A stretch of DNA of 64,000 nucleotides, taken from assembly GCA_002914805.1 (NCBI GenBank), contig JXTB01000161.1:192191-256190 (forward strand), written 5' to 3'. Source of the stretch: Parasponia andersonii. Its lineage: Eukaryota; Streptophyta; Magnoliopsida; Rosales; Cannabaceae. Under the pieces are notes generated by a model. The model worked only from the letters and a program-made list of their open reading frames with translations. It was not told the DNA's origin and did not search any database. This document shows positions 23,948 through 35,430 of the stretch, piece after piece. Made by a program: the position numbers and the translations under genes. Each line of letters starts with the position of its first letter. Position 1 is the first letter of the stretch.

Positions 23948-24640
23948 CTAAAAATTCATTTTGTCAAAGTGAGGGAACGTGTTCATGGCATACAAACATT
24001 CCCTAGTTTCCTTGGACACTACATTACCCTCATTCGAAATTATGTTTTCAAGTGGATCCTTCACATGTCTAGTTTCAAAAGTTTCCAAAACTAAATGATC
24101 ACAGACATTAATTCTATAGCAATCTTCAAGATCACCATTCATTTTCATGGCTCTGAAAACATTGAACTTTACCTCTTGATCGTTAACTCTCATAGTAAGT
24201 TCACTTTTTTGGACATCAATTAGTGTTCTCTCGGTGCTAAAAATGGTCTTTCCAAAATCAAGGGTATTTCTCTATCCTCCTCTATGTCTAGCACAATAAA
24301 ATCAGCCAGAAAAATGAAATTGTCTACCTTTACTAGCACGTCTTCCATAATGCCTCTACAATAAGTCAAAGATCGATCTACTAATTGCAACGTCACTGTG
24401 GTTTGTATACATTCTCCCAACCCAAGTCTTTTGAAGATAGAAACTGGCATCAGATTGATACTTGCTCCTGAATCGTATAAAGCACACCTACTGAAGTACT
24501 CACAAATGGTGAAACTCCCTGAATCTCTTCACTTGGGTGGAAGCTTCTTCAACAAGATGGCACTACACTGTTCGGTCAAAGCCACCATCTCAAACTCAAC
24601 CATTCTCTTCTTCTTTGAAAGGATCTCCTTAATAAACTTC
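23948..24640 (-). pseudogene. Athila-A aspartic protease and downstream linker
   Basis: Active site LYDSGASINLMP at about 24490-24450 (usual Athila form is DLGASINLMP, so one residue differs but the catalytic aspartate and glycine are there). QLVDRSLTYCRGI, VKVDNFIFLADFIVLD and ILERPFLA follow, the ordinary Athila protease. A stop near 24217 precedes the linker 24193-23948 (VNDQEVKFNVFRAMK). Confidence 0.82.
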
Positions 24641-26153
24641 AAATAACTACACATTTGCTCAAGTGCCTCAACAAACAGGATGTTGATGTGAAGCTTCTTA
24701 AACACTTCTAAGAACTTAGAGAATTGTTGGTCGTTTCTTTTTTTGCAACCTTTAAGGGAAAGGTAGCAGTGGGTTGTACAAAGATGGTGGTGTCATGGTT
24801 GTGGGAGGTTGTCTAGTAACTTCTTCTTCAACTTGACTCTCTTTTTGAATCTCTTTTTCTAACTTTTCAGTAGCCTTTACATCTCTTGTAGTTCTTTCCC
24901 ACTTCTCAAGCTCATCGCTTTGAATTGCTCCTTTATGACTCCCTTTGGATTTGCCCCAGTATTACTAGGCAAACTTCCTTGTGGTCAGTTGGTAATTACT
25001 TTGGCCAATTGACCAAGTTGTGTCTCTAGTGATCTCATTGTGATAGCTTAGTTTTGAAGGGTAACCTCATTCTTAGCTATGTATTGCATGAGAATTTCTT
25101 CCATTGATAGCTTCTTCTTTTGTATGGGATAACCTTGATTTTGAAATCTTGGAGTGTGCATTGGTCTTAAATTAGAGTGCTGGCATTGATGGTTTTGGTT
25201 GCTCGAAGAGAAGTTTGGATGATTTTTCCAACTCAGATTGTAGGAATAGGAGTAGGGGTTGTTGCATTATGGTGGATTGTGATTGCCTACGAACTAAGTC
25301 AACTCCACGTTCATAGGGAAAATGAACTCAAATGACCATCACCGCATTGCTGACAAATCACAATTGAACTCTGCAATGCATGCACTCTATGAATCACCAT
25401 AGAATCCAATTTCTTGGTTAAGGCATTAACTTAGATAGATAATGTTGAAATAGCTTCCATCTCATTAATAGTAGCAGCTCTTTTCAGATTGACTCTCTCT
25501 GAATGCTATTGGTAGTTGTTTGAAGCCATTTCTTCTAACAAATCAAAAGCTTCATCAGAAGATTTACCTATTAGAGCATCACCAGCTGCTGCATCAACTA
25601 TTATTCTTAAATGTTCAATCAATCCATTATAAAAAGTCTGCACAAAGAGCTATTTAGGAATTGCATGGTAAGGACACTTTCTCATTAGCTCCTTGTACCA
25701 GTCCCATGCTTCATACATAGACTCATTACCGAATTGCACAAATGAGGTAATGTCATTCCTCAACTTAGCTATCTTGACAAGGGAGAAGTACTTGGCTTGG
25801 AACTTCTGAACTAATTCATCCCACGTGGTGATGGATCCCGAAGGTAAAGCATTCAACCACCCTTTCACCTTGTCCCTCAAAGAGAATGGGAACAAACACA
25901 AACAAATGGCATCATTACTCACCCCATTGTGCTTGAAGGTATCACATATCTGTAAGAAATTCATGATATGTTAGTTGGGATCGTCACTAGGCAAACCACC
26001 AAATTGGCACGTCCCTTGCACCATCTAAATGATAGCTAGTTTCAGCTTAAAGTTGTCGGCATTGATGGCTAGTCTTTAGATGCCAAAACCAATACCATTG
26101 ACCATGGGAATGGCAAAGTCCTGAAGTGGTCTTGCATTATCTTGATTCTTCAT
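24641..26153 (-). pseudogene. Athila-A gag
   Basis: Starts MKNQDNARPLQDFAIP at 26153. The capsid core at 25964-25650 is well kept: FLQICDTFKHNGVSNDAI, LFPFSLRDKVKGWLNALP, SITTWDELVQKF, LRNDITSFVQF, MYEAWDWYKELMRKCP. Further on IVDAAAGDALIGKSSDEAF and EEMASNNYQ precede a poor zinc-finger remnant (ICQQCGDGH). About a dozen stops follow. Gag builds the particle; this copy cannot. Confidence 0.85.
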
Positions 26154-26369
26154 GGTAGATTGAGGGTTGTTTCTTTATTTTCTCTGACTTTTAAGCTCCT
26201 TCAAGGTTCACTCAATTTCAAGGTCTAGAGGCAAGTATTGAAGGATTCTTGCTTATCTCATACACAAATGTTAGAGTTCTAGTACCTGAAATATACATAA
26301 AAACAAAGAAATTTTGAATTAAATCTACACTACTTGATAATAGTATTCACAAACTATAAACCACCGTGC

Positions 26370-26387
26370 TCCTCAGAAATGGTGCCA
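26370..26387 (-). other. Athila-A primer-binding site, tRNA-Asp type
   Basis: Minus strand starts TGGCACCATTTCTGAGG, resembling the TGGCGCCGTTGCCGGGG site used by Athila elements. It lies six bases from the LTR end at 26394. Confidence 0.65.
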
Positions 26388-26393
26388 AACACT

Positions 26394-27887
26394 TGTTGGG
26401 CCTTTTCTAACACACAAAACAATGCAAGTATACGGGTTGCAATAAGTAATATAGAAGGCAAGTGAGTGTCGAATCCCACAGGTAGCAAATGAATTATAAT
26501 TTGCTAAGTACCATCCCAAAGTAGTTGACGATTTATCCAAATGATAATAAGTAGTTGTTCCAAACAGAGATTAAAATATAACTTCAATAGAAAAGAAATT
26601 AATGGAAATTAACACTAAACAACCAATGGTAGTTTTACAACAATTAGGTAACAACTATGGATGCAATCTCTTCTCTAACTCCTTTAATTATTAGTTTTCC
26701 TCACCATTTAGTCATCCGCTTAGAATTAACGACAAGGAATTCACAGGTATTCACAAATTCCTTTCCAAGATATAGGGAATAATACTTAAACAAAATAGTA
26801 TGTTACTCCTAACATAAATTGATTAAACTCCTTAAGCTCAGTACTTCCCATCTAAGGTTGCATAAGTTACTTAGGTATATTCCTATCCTATGTAAACTCA
26901 CCCTAGACAAGGCAATCCTAAGTTGTTCAAACTATGTCCAAATTTGCACTCGTCTTTCCAAGTTCATATAGATTTTAAACAACAATCAGCCCAATAGCCA
27001 AATGAATAGAAGTATTATGCATAAAGTAGAACAATTAACTCATCAATGGATATCAAGAACAATTGAGGAAAATAAAGCAATTGAATTACATTAAAGGTTT
27101 GATTACATCCTTCGAGAAAGAGCTTAGTTCATAGTTATGCAAGGAAGAACACAATAACAATAACATAGCTGATACACATCCATGGTAGAAAAATAAAAGA
27201 ATAAATAGAGGAACGATAGAAAAACTCTTTGAATCTTGTTTAATCCGATGGTTTCCTCTTAACTCCTTGTGTTTCTTCTACTCCTTGTTGTTTCTCCTTC
27301 ATAAACTCTCTCTTGTTCTCTCTAACTTTGGCTGCTAGGATTTTTCTGTCATCCCCACAGATGATTTGAAGACAAGTTAAATACTAGAGGTAGAACTAGC
27401 CATGATGCTGGAATTCTATAGTATGCCTGCAATTTGTGGCACTACGGTGCCTAGATACTGGCGCTACAGTGTCGAGCTATGGCACTATGGTGCCATATTA
27501 CTCAAGAGATGGCACTGTGGTGCCACAATTTTGGCACTGCATGGTGCCGTGGCACTATGAAAGTGACATTATAAAGCTACTATAATTTTTGTCGCTACAG
27601 AACCAGCTCGGTGCTACGATGCCCACTTTTGCCTAGTTTTCACTCGTTTTCTCTCCTGCTGGCACTCCTTCACTCTACTGAGATAGTGTTTGCCTATGTT
27701 TGCTCGCAGTAGGACTAACTTGCCTTGATTAAGCCACGGTTTCTCTTGAAAACTCCATATTCTCTAGTAATTGACTCATCACCTTAAATGTACACCAAAA
27801 ACCACAAGAACGGATAAAAAGAGCTCAAAGACGAGCAATTCTTAAGCTTGAAAGGATACTAAAGTTAAGTATAGAATCCACTTAATA
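26394..27887 (-). repeat. Athila-A 5' LTR (about 1.49 kb)
   Basis: From TGTTGGGCC at 26394 to CTTAATA at 27887, where the minus-strand start TATTAAGTGG shows a TG to TA change relative to the other LTR. Contains the GCAAGTATACGGGTTGCAATAAG block and, at 27430-27610, the same GGTGCC/GGCACT-rich stretch as the 3' LTR. Confidence 0.8.
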
Positions 27888-29028
27888 GTTATATCTAGAT
27901 GGCAACCCTATTGAAATCATCTCCATCAGACTTCTCCTATTCCTTATTCTCCAAGTCTTGGAGTATCTCCTTTAGAAATGTAGGAAAGTTGTATGTGGCC
28001 TTGGTGAAGATCTTTTGTAGGGACTTTTTTAGAGCTTAGTCCCTCTCCTTTGCGTAGGCCCAATATTGCTGTTATTGTTTGTGAGATTACTACAGCATAG
28101 TCATCAGATATAATTGTTGTATATGTTGCTGGCTCACCTATCACTTTAGCAATCACAATTGCTGAAGTATGTTTGTATTGGTATTATTGCTTGATGCTGG
28201 AGTAGGCCTATTGGAAGAGTGTTGATAGGTTGAGTCAGTTGTTACTGCACCCTTTTCCTCTGTGACTGGTCCTTCTTAGGGTATTTGGGCCACAGCTATA
28301 ACATCAATCTCTCTCATATTATGCAATTTCTCCTCATTAACAAGGTAGGGGTCACGGGTGTTCTGACACAGTTTTGTAATTAAGAAGGGGAAAAATAAAG
28401 CTCAAGACTTTCTCGCAGCATAGGCATAGATTTTGTTATAAATGATTTGACTGAAATTTATAGATTTTCAAGTAAGAATGGAATATAATTGCAAAACATG
28501 GTCTTTGAGAATCATTTTACAGTGAGTAGTGGGCAGCGAATGAGATTTAAGGAAATGGTACGAGATTTTAGCTGATGAGTTCAAAGAGCTTCAAAGACAG
28601 GTGTAAGCACCACGGGAGGAAACGCTCCATTCAGCTCCTGCTACAGCAACAGTCTCTAGCACTTTTAGTTGCTAAGTTTCTTTGATTGCTTCGACAAACT
28701 CAAAGTATTCATCCATAGGGTCCCCTAACCCAAGTATAGCATTGATGGCTTCCTCGCTCAAGGGAACTTGGACACCTCTGACATACATAGTGTCCTCTTC
28801 TAGATCAATTAGATTGGCACAAAACTCATGAACGAGTGGCACACTCGGGTCCTTTGGATGAGCACCAAAGAGTTTCCAGTTGTGTTGGGTGATTACATCA
28901 GTAATAAATGGTGGTCGTCCTCTGGATTTAGTACCATTTAACATGAATCCTTTCTCAGCACCCAAGGGTCAATTTTGAATGTGCTCTTTATATCCGGTCT
29001 CGACTTCATTGGAGTCAAAATTTGCCAT
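27888..29028 (-). pseudogene. Athila-B env-like ORF (plant transposon domain)
   Basis: Starts MANFDSNEVETGYKEHI at 29028. The open block 28965-28672 gives ITQHNWKLFGAHPKDPSVP, LVHEFCANL, VRGVQVPLSEEAINAILGL, the conserved domain of the extra ORF in Athila elements (often annotated as a putative plant transposon protein). Downstream the frame is broken but 28156-27944 may still belong to it. Cut at 27887 by the Athila-A LTR. Function in the element is not established; an envelope role has been proposed for the group. Confidence 0.7.
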
Positions 29029-29690
29029 TTTAGAAGCCTTGCAAGCCACTTTCTTAATCCCCATTTTCTTCACAATTAAACTTAGAGATACCACTCTCTT
29101 CAAGCACACTCAGACCTTGCAATGCCGTCAAGAAAAAAAAGGGGAAATGTGTTTGTTGCTTTTATGAGATTGTGTGCAGCTTGGGTTTGCTATTTAAAAA
29201 GGTGGAAAAGAGACCTAGTTTTCTTTCTTTTTTTTTTTTCAGATAGGAATCGTAAGCTGATCATGGCAGCATACAAGACCTTATACTCTCACGTGGCGGA
29301 AACTATTACCCCACAACTGCTGTGCATTTTCTCTCTATTTTTTTTTAAAAAAAGTAGGCATATTGTTACAGAAATTATTTGGCACTAGAATTTCTTTGCT
29401 GTAGCAATTTGTCATTTCCTAGGAATCTAACCCATTGTACTTGAATGTCAAAAATTCCTCCTGAGCTCCTTTATTCCCTTTTCTCTCTACTCTTGGACAT
29501 ATTTCCCTCCACAAGATTTAACCCACAAATTAAAAATCCATTTTTCTCATCTTTTTGTGCTTTTTCTCTTCTAGTGTGTTTTGTTTCTTTGTAATACTAA
29601 ACAGAAGAATATTAAAGTTCGATAATAGAAAGTGAAAAAGAAAAGAATTAAAATAGCTGGAGATAAGAAGCATGTAGTGGGTTGCCTCCC
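29029..29690. other. Athila-B spacer between integrase and env-like ORF
   Basis: AT-rich, with poly-T runs at 29228-29240 and 29337-29345. Athila elements usually have a non-coding gap here. The two overlapping plus-strand ORFs (28979-29388) show no known domain and I do not accept them. Confidence 0.4.
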
Positions 29691-30910
29691 ATTCAGAGTT
29701 TGTTTTAGAGTTGATGGACCGACTTCTTGCTCAATCTTAGTTCTTGCAGGCTGATTGAAGTCTTCCCTCTATCAAACTCAGTTTTCCAATAATGCTTCAG
29801 TTTCTGGCCATTGACTTTGAATTGGCAACTTGACTTTTCTTCGAGCAAGTCAATAGCACCATATAGGTAGAACTTGCTAATTTTGAATGGATTTAACCAT
29901 GTGGACTTCAATTTACCTTGTAATAAGTTCAACTGAGAGTTAAACAACAGGACTTGCTACTTAGGTTCAAAGCTTCTTTGCTGGATCTTACTGTCATGCC
30001 ACTTCTTTGTTTTATCTTTATACAACTTGGCATTCTTGTAAGCAAATTTTTGAAATTCCTCAGGCTCATTTAGCTGTAATAACCTTGTTTCCTCAGTAGC
30101 TTGAAGGTCTATATGAAGCTTTTTCATCACCCAATATGCTCAGTGCTCTAGCTTAACCGGCAAGTGACATGTTTTCTTAAAGACCAGCCTATATGGTGAC
30201 ATGCTTAAAGGTGTTTTAAATGTTGTTTCTTTGACCCAAAAGTGCATCATCAAGTCTTGTTGACCAATCCTTCAACGTAGAACTCATAACCTTCTCCAAG
30301 ATTCTTTTGATTTCTATGTTTGAAATCTCAGCTTGTCTACTAGTTTGTGGATGGTATGTTGTATTAATCTTATGCTTCACCCATATTTAGCCAAGATATT
30401 TTCAAATAGTATGCTGCCAAAGTGTGTTCCTTTATCACTTATGATGGCTCTTAGAGTGCCATAGCATATGAAAATATTCTTGTGCAAGGACTTTACCACC
30501 ACCTTAGAATTATTTGTGAGGAATATCGAAGCTTCTACCCATTTAGACACATAGTCTACAACTACCAAGATATAAAGATTCACGAAAGATGGAGGAAACT
30601 GTCCCATTTAATCTATGCCCCACACATCAAACAACTCAACTTCCAAAATATTGTTTGAGGGAATTTCATGTCTTTGTGAGATATTTCTAACTCTTTGGCA
30701 TCTATCATTAAATCTTCGCAACTTCATGAACATCTTTGAAGATGTTTGGCCCATAATAGCCCAATTGTAAGACCTTGGTAGCCATTCTAAAACCTTTAAA
30801 ATATCCTCCATATAGAGATGAATGGCAGTGCTGTAAGATACTATGAATTTCCTTATTGGGGACATACATCCTCAAAATATGATCTGAACATTGCTTATAT
30901 AGGAAAGGCT
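29691..30910 (-). pseudogene. Athila-B integrase
   Basis: Zinc-binding region at 30865-30610 (CQRVRNISQRHEIPSNN), then VELFDVWGID and [20 protein letters not shown] with the catalytic aspartate, [33 protein letters not shown] with the second aspartate. A stop before GQFPPS and others later. C-terminal module at 29947-29705: FNSQLNLLQGKLKSTWLNPF, YLYGAIDLLEE, FKVNGQKLKHYW. Confidence 0.85.
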
Positions 30911-31078
30911 CATCCTAGCAATAAGTTTTCACAGCATGAAAGAACTTCTTCTACTACTGGTTGTTCATATCTGTTAGGAGTAGTCTATTAACCAAATAAT
31001 TAGCAAAGTCTGCATACAATAGAACAACTATCAATTGTACAACTAGAAGTTATTAATCTAGGAATGTCTCACAGATGG
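30911..31078 (-). pseudogene. Athila-B RNase H, downstream remnant left of the solo LTR
   Basis: Minus strand from 31078 reads ICETFLD, two stops, LLVVQL, then LLYADFANYLVN, the usual Athila stretch between RNase H and integrase (ETFPDEQLL and WYADIVNYL in relatives). The codons for ICETFLD continue directly from EEPIC on the other side of the insert at 33198. Confidence 0.7.
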
Positions 31079-33197
31079 TGTGACATCCCCCGATTCCACA
31101 CAAGTATGTAAGGGTATTTCTATAAATATTTAGTGAGATCGGGAGACGTTACTCGACTTAGAACTGATAAAATAAGGTAAAATTTATAACTTTTAAGAAG
31201 AAATAACAAAATTCCACTCATAATTATACATACTCCAATATATATATATATACACCCTCACTACGTGGGCCTCTCATAAAATATACATAATAAACACACA
31301 CAAAATAATTACAAAATCCTCTATTAGAAAACCACAGCGTCAAAATACTCATATATACAAGCCGCGGTCAGAAAGTCGGCGCTCCTCCTCTAACTCACAT
31401 ATCATTCGTACCTTCTACAATGTAAGAATATTAATGATTATAAAACTCAGTAAGTAACGTATGAAAATGTAGAGTGCACATGACTAATAATAGATAATTA
31501 TATGATTAGGATTCCTGTGTATATTGTATTGCCTGACAAGACCATGAATTGCATGCTGAGCAACTCAGAGAACATATAACATATCATGAGCTATATGGAG
31601 GTCTCGAGCCCTAGAAAATCCCCTCTGTCTATAGTAGAGGTCTACCCCATACCGCCGTCAAAGTGTTCCCATAGGAACCATAATGTCCCCGAGAGGACCA
31701 AAGTGTTCCCAAAGAAACTATATTATATATTTGGGCGCTAGCCTGCTACACCCTATTCATCAATACTTGTCAGATAATATAAATACACCACGTGTTCATG
31801 TCTCATGCAAAACTGAACGATAATTATGTATGTACACATATCCACAAATTCATAGAATAAAGAATTTCTTACATTATAGGTGTCATGTTACTTACCTCGA
31901 ATTTAAGATTCTAAATTTCTGTTTGTGAAATGCTCATAGCTCAAGGTACAAAGGATGTGTGCCTAACAATTCCCGACCACAAAAATCTTAGTTCCTTAAA
32001 ATCACAATTCAGCAAGCTAATGGAACTAACTCCTATAAAATAACTCCAACAAAATTAAACAAGACACAAACCAGTGTCTCTAATTAAAAGCCTTCCCTTT
32101 TTGAAATTCATATATAATCTAGAAGGTACAAAACATTTATTTCAACTATACGATACTAATAGTCAAAACATTACGCTATTATAAAAGTACTCAATAAATT
32201 TTATGATATAAGAATACTATCTGTAACTTTTTTGTTTTCTACTAATATTCCTATATATATAACTATTAACAAGGCAATAAATGGTGGAAATAACTTAGCT
32301 CAAATAACAAGAATCTAATCAATAAGGAAATCAACCATCACCTAGCTTTTTCCACTAATATATATATATATATATAAATATATATATTAACAAGGAAACA
32401 ACAGATGGATATGACTTAGTTCAGATAACATGAATCTAATTAATAAAGAAATTGATCAAGACCTGGCCTTTTCCACTAAAAACACGAATATCAAAGGTGA
32501 AGCGTAATCAAATAAGCATATATGTATATTTATTACTACCATAAACTACTATCTCTNAAAGTGGAGACCAACCTTGATAAACGAAATTGGAGATGATAAT
32601 ACCTATTACTACTCAGTGATGAAATGGAGAGGTAAAGTTTATCATGAAACTAGTGAAGTGTTAAGTACTGGTAAAGTTTTGCCGACACACCAAGTCGGCT
32701 CCAATCCAAATGTTTATCTCTTTTTTTTTATATATAAATATTAAGCTAGTATAAAATAGTTACTTGAATCTTTTTATTTTTGTATAAGTCGGATGTACAA
32801 TTTATAGAAAATAATCCTAAAAATAACATGTTGAGAACAATTATTAATAAAGGAACATTATTTCAAATTAATAATTACACTTTCAAATAAAATTATATAA
32901 TTCACTGAAAACAAACACTAATCATATTAAAATGTAATTATAATCCCCTCTAAACACATCAGACTTGTACTAAGGAGCTTATTTTGAGCATTTCACTGCA
33001 AGATTACTTAGAGAATTACGATCAATAAGTTACTAAATTAATATTACAAAATATAAATAGTATGCACACATGAAATAAATTTCTAAAACAAGCACCAAAT
33101 TATCTAAACAGGTAAGATGGATATATAAAAATGCTATGCATGATATTATTATTGGCTCTTTTAAATTAGGTGTTATTTAGGAATTCGGGATATCACA
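31079..33197 (-). mobile_element. Solo LTR inserted in Athila-B RNase H, with perfect GATGG duplication
   Basis: Starts TGTGACATCCC and ends GGGATATCACA, imperfect inverted ends of an LTR, flanked by GATGG at 31074-31078 and 33198-33202. It is 2,119 bp and non-coding. Strand is inferred from its likeness to the Tekay-D 5' LTR: both have, in the same order, a block like CTATAGTAG-GGTCTACCCC and a block around CTCAGTA. Contains AT dinucleotide runs at 31238-31252 and 32355-32389 and one ambiguous base, n, at 32557. Confidence 0.8.
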
Positions 33198-33830
33198 GAT
33201 GGGTTCTTCAATCTCTTCTTCATCCTTTACTTCTAATCTTGACAGATGACCTGTAACTTGATTTTGGGAGCCCTTCCTTTCTCTTTTCTCCAAATCAAAC
33301 TCTTGCAACAACATTATCCATCTGATCAACCTGAGTTTTGTATCCTTCTTTCTAATGAGATACTTAATTGTTGAATGATCAGTGTAAACAGTGACCATTG
33401 TTCCTGTAACATAGGCTCCGAATTTGTCGAAAGTGAAAATCACAGCTAAGAGGTCCTTCTCAGTCTTGGTATAGTTTAGCTGAACACCAGATAAGATTCT
33501 ACTTCTATAGTAAATGGAAGGAAATATGCTCCCTTTTTTTTGTCCCAATACAGCCCCAACTACATGATCACTCACATTACACATCAACTCAAAGAGTAAA
33601 GAACAGTCCGATGCTACTATAATTAGGGCAGAAACATGCTGTCTTTTCAGCTCTAAAAATGCTTGTATAAACTCCTCATTGAACTCGAAGGGTCTGTTTT
33701 GCTCCAGCAATGTACATAGCGGTTTGGAAATTTTTGAACAATCTTTGATGAATCTCCTATAAAAGCCTGTATGTCCCGAAAAACTTCTAGTTCCCTTGAC
33801 TAATGTCAAAGGTGGTAGCTTCTTAATAAC
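33198..33830 (-). pseudogene. Athila-B RNase H
   Basis: Open for most of its length: [20 protein letters not shown] and PFEFNEEF (RT thumb to connection), then [51 protein letters not shown] and [12 protein letters not shown]. The first RNase H acidic residue (normally D in FELMCDAS) reads as asparagine, so activity is doubtful. It ends in the inserted solo LTR after EEPIC. Confidence 0.85.
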
Positions 33831-34660
33831 CTCAATTTTTGCCTTGTCTACTTCAACATCATGTTAGGAAACTCTGTGACCCAAAACAACGCCTTCTTGC
33901 ACCATAAAATGGCATTTTCCCTAATTTAAGACCAAGTTATTTTCGTCACACTGCTCCAAAATGTTTTCTAAGTTCAGCAAGCAGTCTTCATAAGACTCCC
34001 TAAATACTGAAAAATCATCTGTAAAAACATCAAGAGTCTTCTTCACAATATCTGTGAAAATAGATATCATGCATCGCTAGAAAGTTGCTGAAGCATTATA
34101 GATTTTGAATGGTATTCTCTTGAAAGCAAATGCTCTATAGGGGCAGGTCAAGTTGGCTTCTCCTAATCCTCTGGTGCTATAACAATCTAGTTGTAGCCTA
34201 AGTATCCATCCAAGAAATAATAACACTCCTTTCTAGCTAATCTATCGAGAATTTGGTCAATCAACGACAATGGAAAGTGGTCTTTTCTGGTGTCCTTATT
34301 AAGCTTTCTACAGTCCATGCATATCCTCCAACTAGTTACAATTCTTGTGGGTATTAACTTATTATTATCATTAGCCACCACTATAACACCTCCCTTTTTT
34401 GGCACACATTAAATTGTGCTGACCTAAGAACTATCTAAAATAAGGTAGATTATCCTTGCATCTAGCCACATGAGCACCTCTTTCTTCACAACTTCCTTCA
34501 TAATTAGGTTTATACTTTGCTATGGTTCCACAGAATTGCTGTAGCAATCTTCAAGCAAAATCTCATGCATGCAGATTATAGAGATGATTCCCCTGATATC
34601 TACAATTATCCACCCTATTACTTTCTTGAACTTTCTAAGTGCTGAAAGTAATTACTGCTC
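33831..34660 (-). pseudogene. Athila-B reverse transcriptase
   Basis: Fingers and palm at 34405-34187: PKKGGVIVVANDNNKLIPTR, WRICMDCRKLNKDTRKDHFP, ILDRLARKECYYFLDGYLG. Catalytic box region near 34010 is frame-shifted, and the reading becomes patchy with many stops. The segment ends in the connection region before 33830. Confidence 0.75.
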
Positions 34661-35430
34661 TTACCCCAAACTCAAAGCCGAAGAAATAATTATCAGTAAT
34701 GTATTTAAGTCACTTAAATATGCATACTTCAAGTGAGAAGGGAATGGTTTCAACTCCAAAGCCAGGGATTCTTCAATAGATGGTTTAGATAGTTTGAAAT
34801 TTCTCTCCAATAATTTGAAAGATTCAAATTATTTTCCTTATCTAGCAAGTGATTGCTTTGTCTCCATCCATAATGCATAGATGTCCTCTTCAATTTCTTC
34901 CTAAAAATTGGCCTTTATGGATACTGAGAACAGCTTGTTGTCACAAGCTTTCTGGAATTTGTAAGTCACAAGTGAATCTAGAACATTGATGGTTAAAAAT
35001 TCTTCTATCTCATCCAAAAATTGCATAGACTTGAACACATTGAAAGTGACATGCTCTTCATCAACTCGCATTATGAGCTTTTCTTTGTACCTCTTTGTCA
35101 GCCTCATAGTCTAACACAATAAAATCCACAGGAAATATGAACTTATTCACCTGAACTAAAACATCTTTAATTTTTCCTTCAGGATGAGCGAAAGATCTAT
35201 CTACAAGCTGAAGAGTAGCCATAGTTTGTCTTGCTTCCCTAATTCCCAGCTGCTTGAAAACTAACATGGGCATCAAATTAATGCTTGCTCCTAGATCAAA
35301 GAAGGCTTTCCCATAATAGGTGTCACCAATGGAGCATGGTATTGTAAAGCTCCTGGGATCCATAAGTTTAAGGGGGAAGATCAAACTATATTCTTTCGTA
35401 AGTGCCACTATTTCAAATTCTTCCACCCTT
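34661..35430 (-). pseudogene. Athila-B aspartic protease and linker
   Basis: 35426-35061 is open: PRSFTIPCSIGDTYYGKAF, active site FDLGASINLMP, VFKQLGI, LQLVDRSFAHPEGKIKDVLV, FIFPVDFIVLDYEAD. The linker 35107-34901 (VDEEHVTFNVFKSMQF) is in another frame. A clear Athila protease with all catalytic residues, but separated from gag and RT by frame breaks. Confidence 0.85.

Larger units (their letters stand above)
18312..27887 (-). mobile_element. Athila-A: second Athila-type element, with an internal pol deletion
   Basis: Minus-strand element with similar LTRs at both ends, a tRNA-Asp-type primer-binding site, gag, protease, RT, integrase core, a shortened env-like tail and a polypurine tract. 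RNase H and the integrase zinc-binding domain are missing through a deletion near 22985. It sits between the 3' untranslated region and the env-like gene of Athila-B, so it most simply inserted into Athila-B. The outer end of its left LTR lacks the first 60-80 bp seen in the right copy, so no target duplication can be checked. Confidence 0.8.

Noticed and set aside
29122-29388. Possible small gene between env-like ORF and integrase of Athila-B
   Set aside because: Composition is driven by poly-T and poly-A runs; there is no domain and no conserved neighbour.
32345-32400. AT dinucleotide run as a possible origin or matrix-attachment site
   Set aside because: Simple repeats of this kind are common in LTRs of AT-rich genomes and nothing else supports a function.
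32557-32557. Ambiguous base n
   Set aside because: A single undetermined base in the solo LTR; it affects no reading frame and carries no meaning for annotation.
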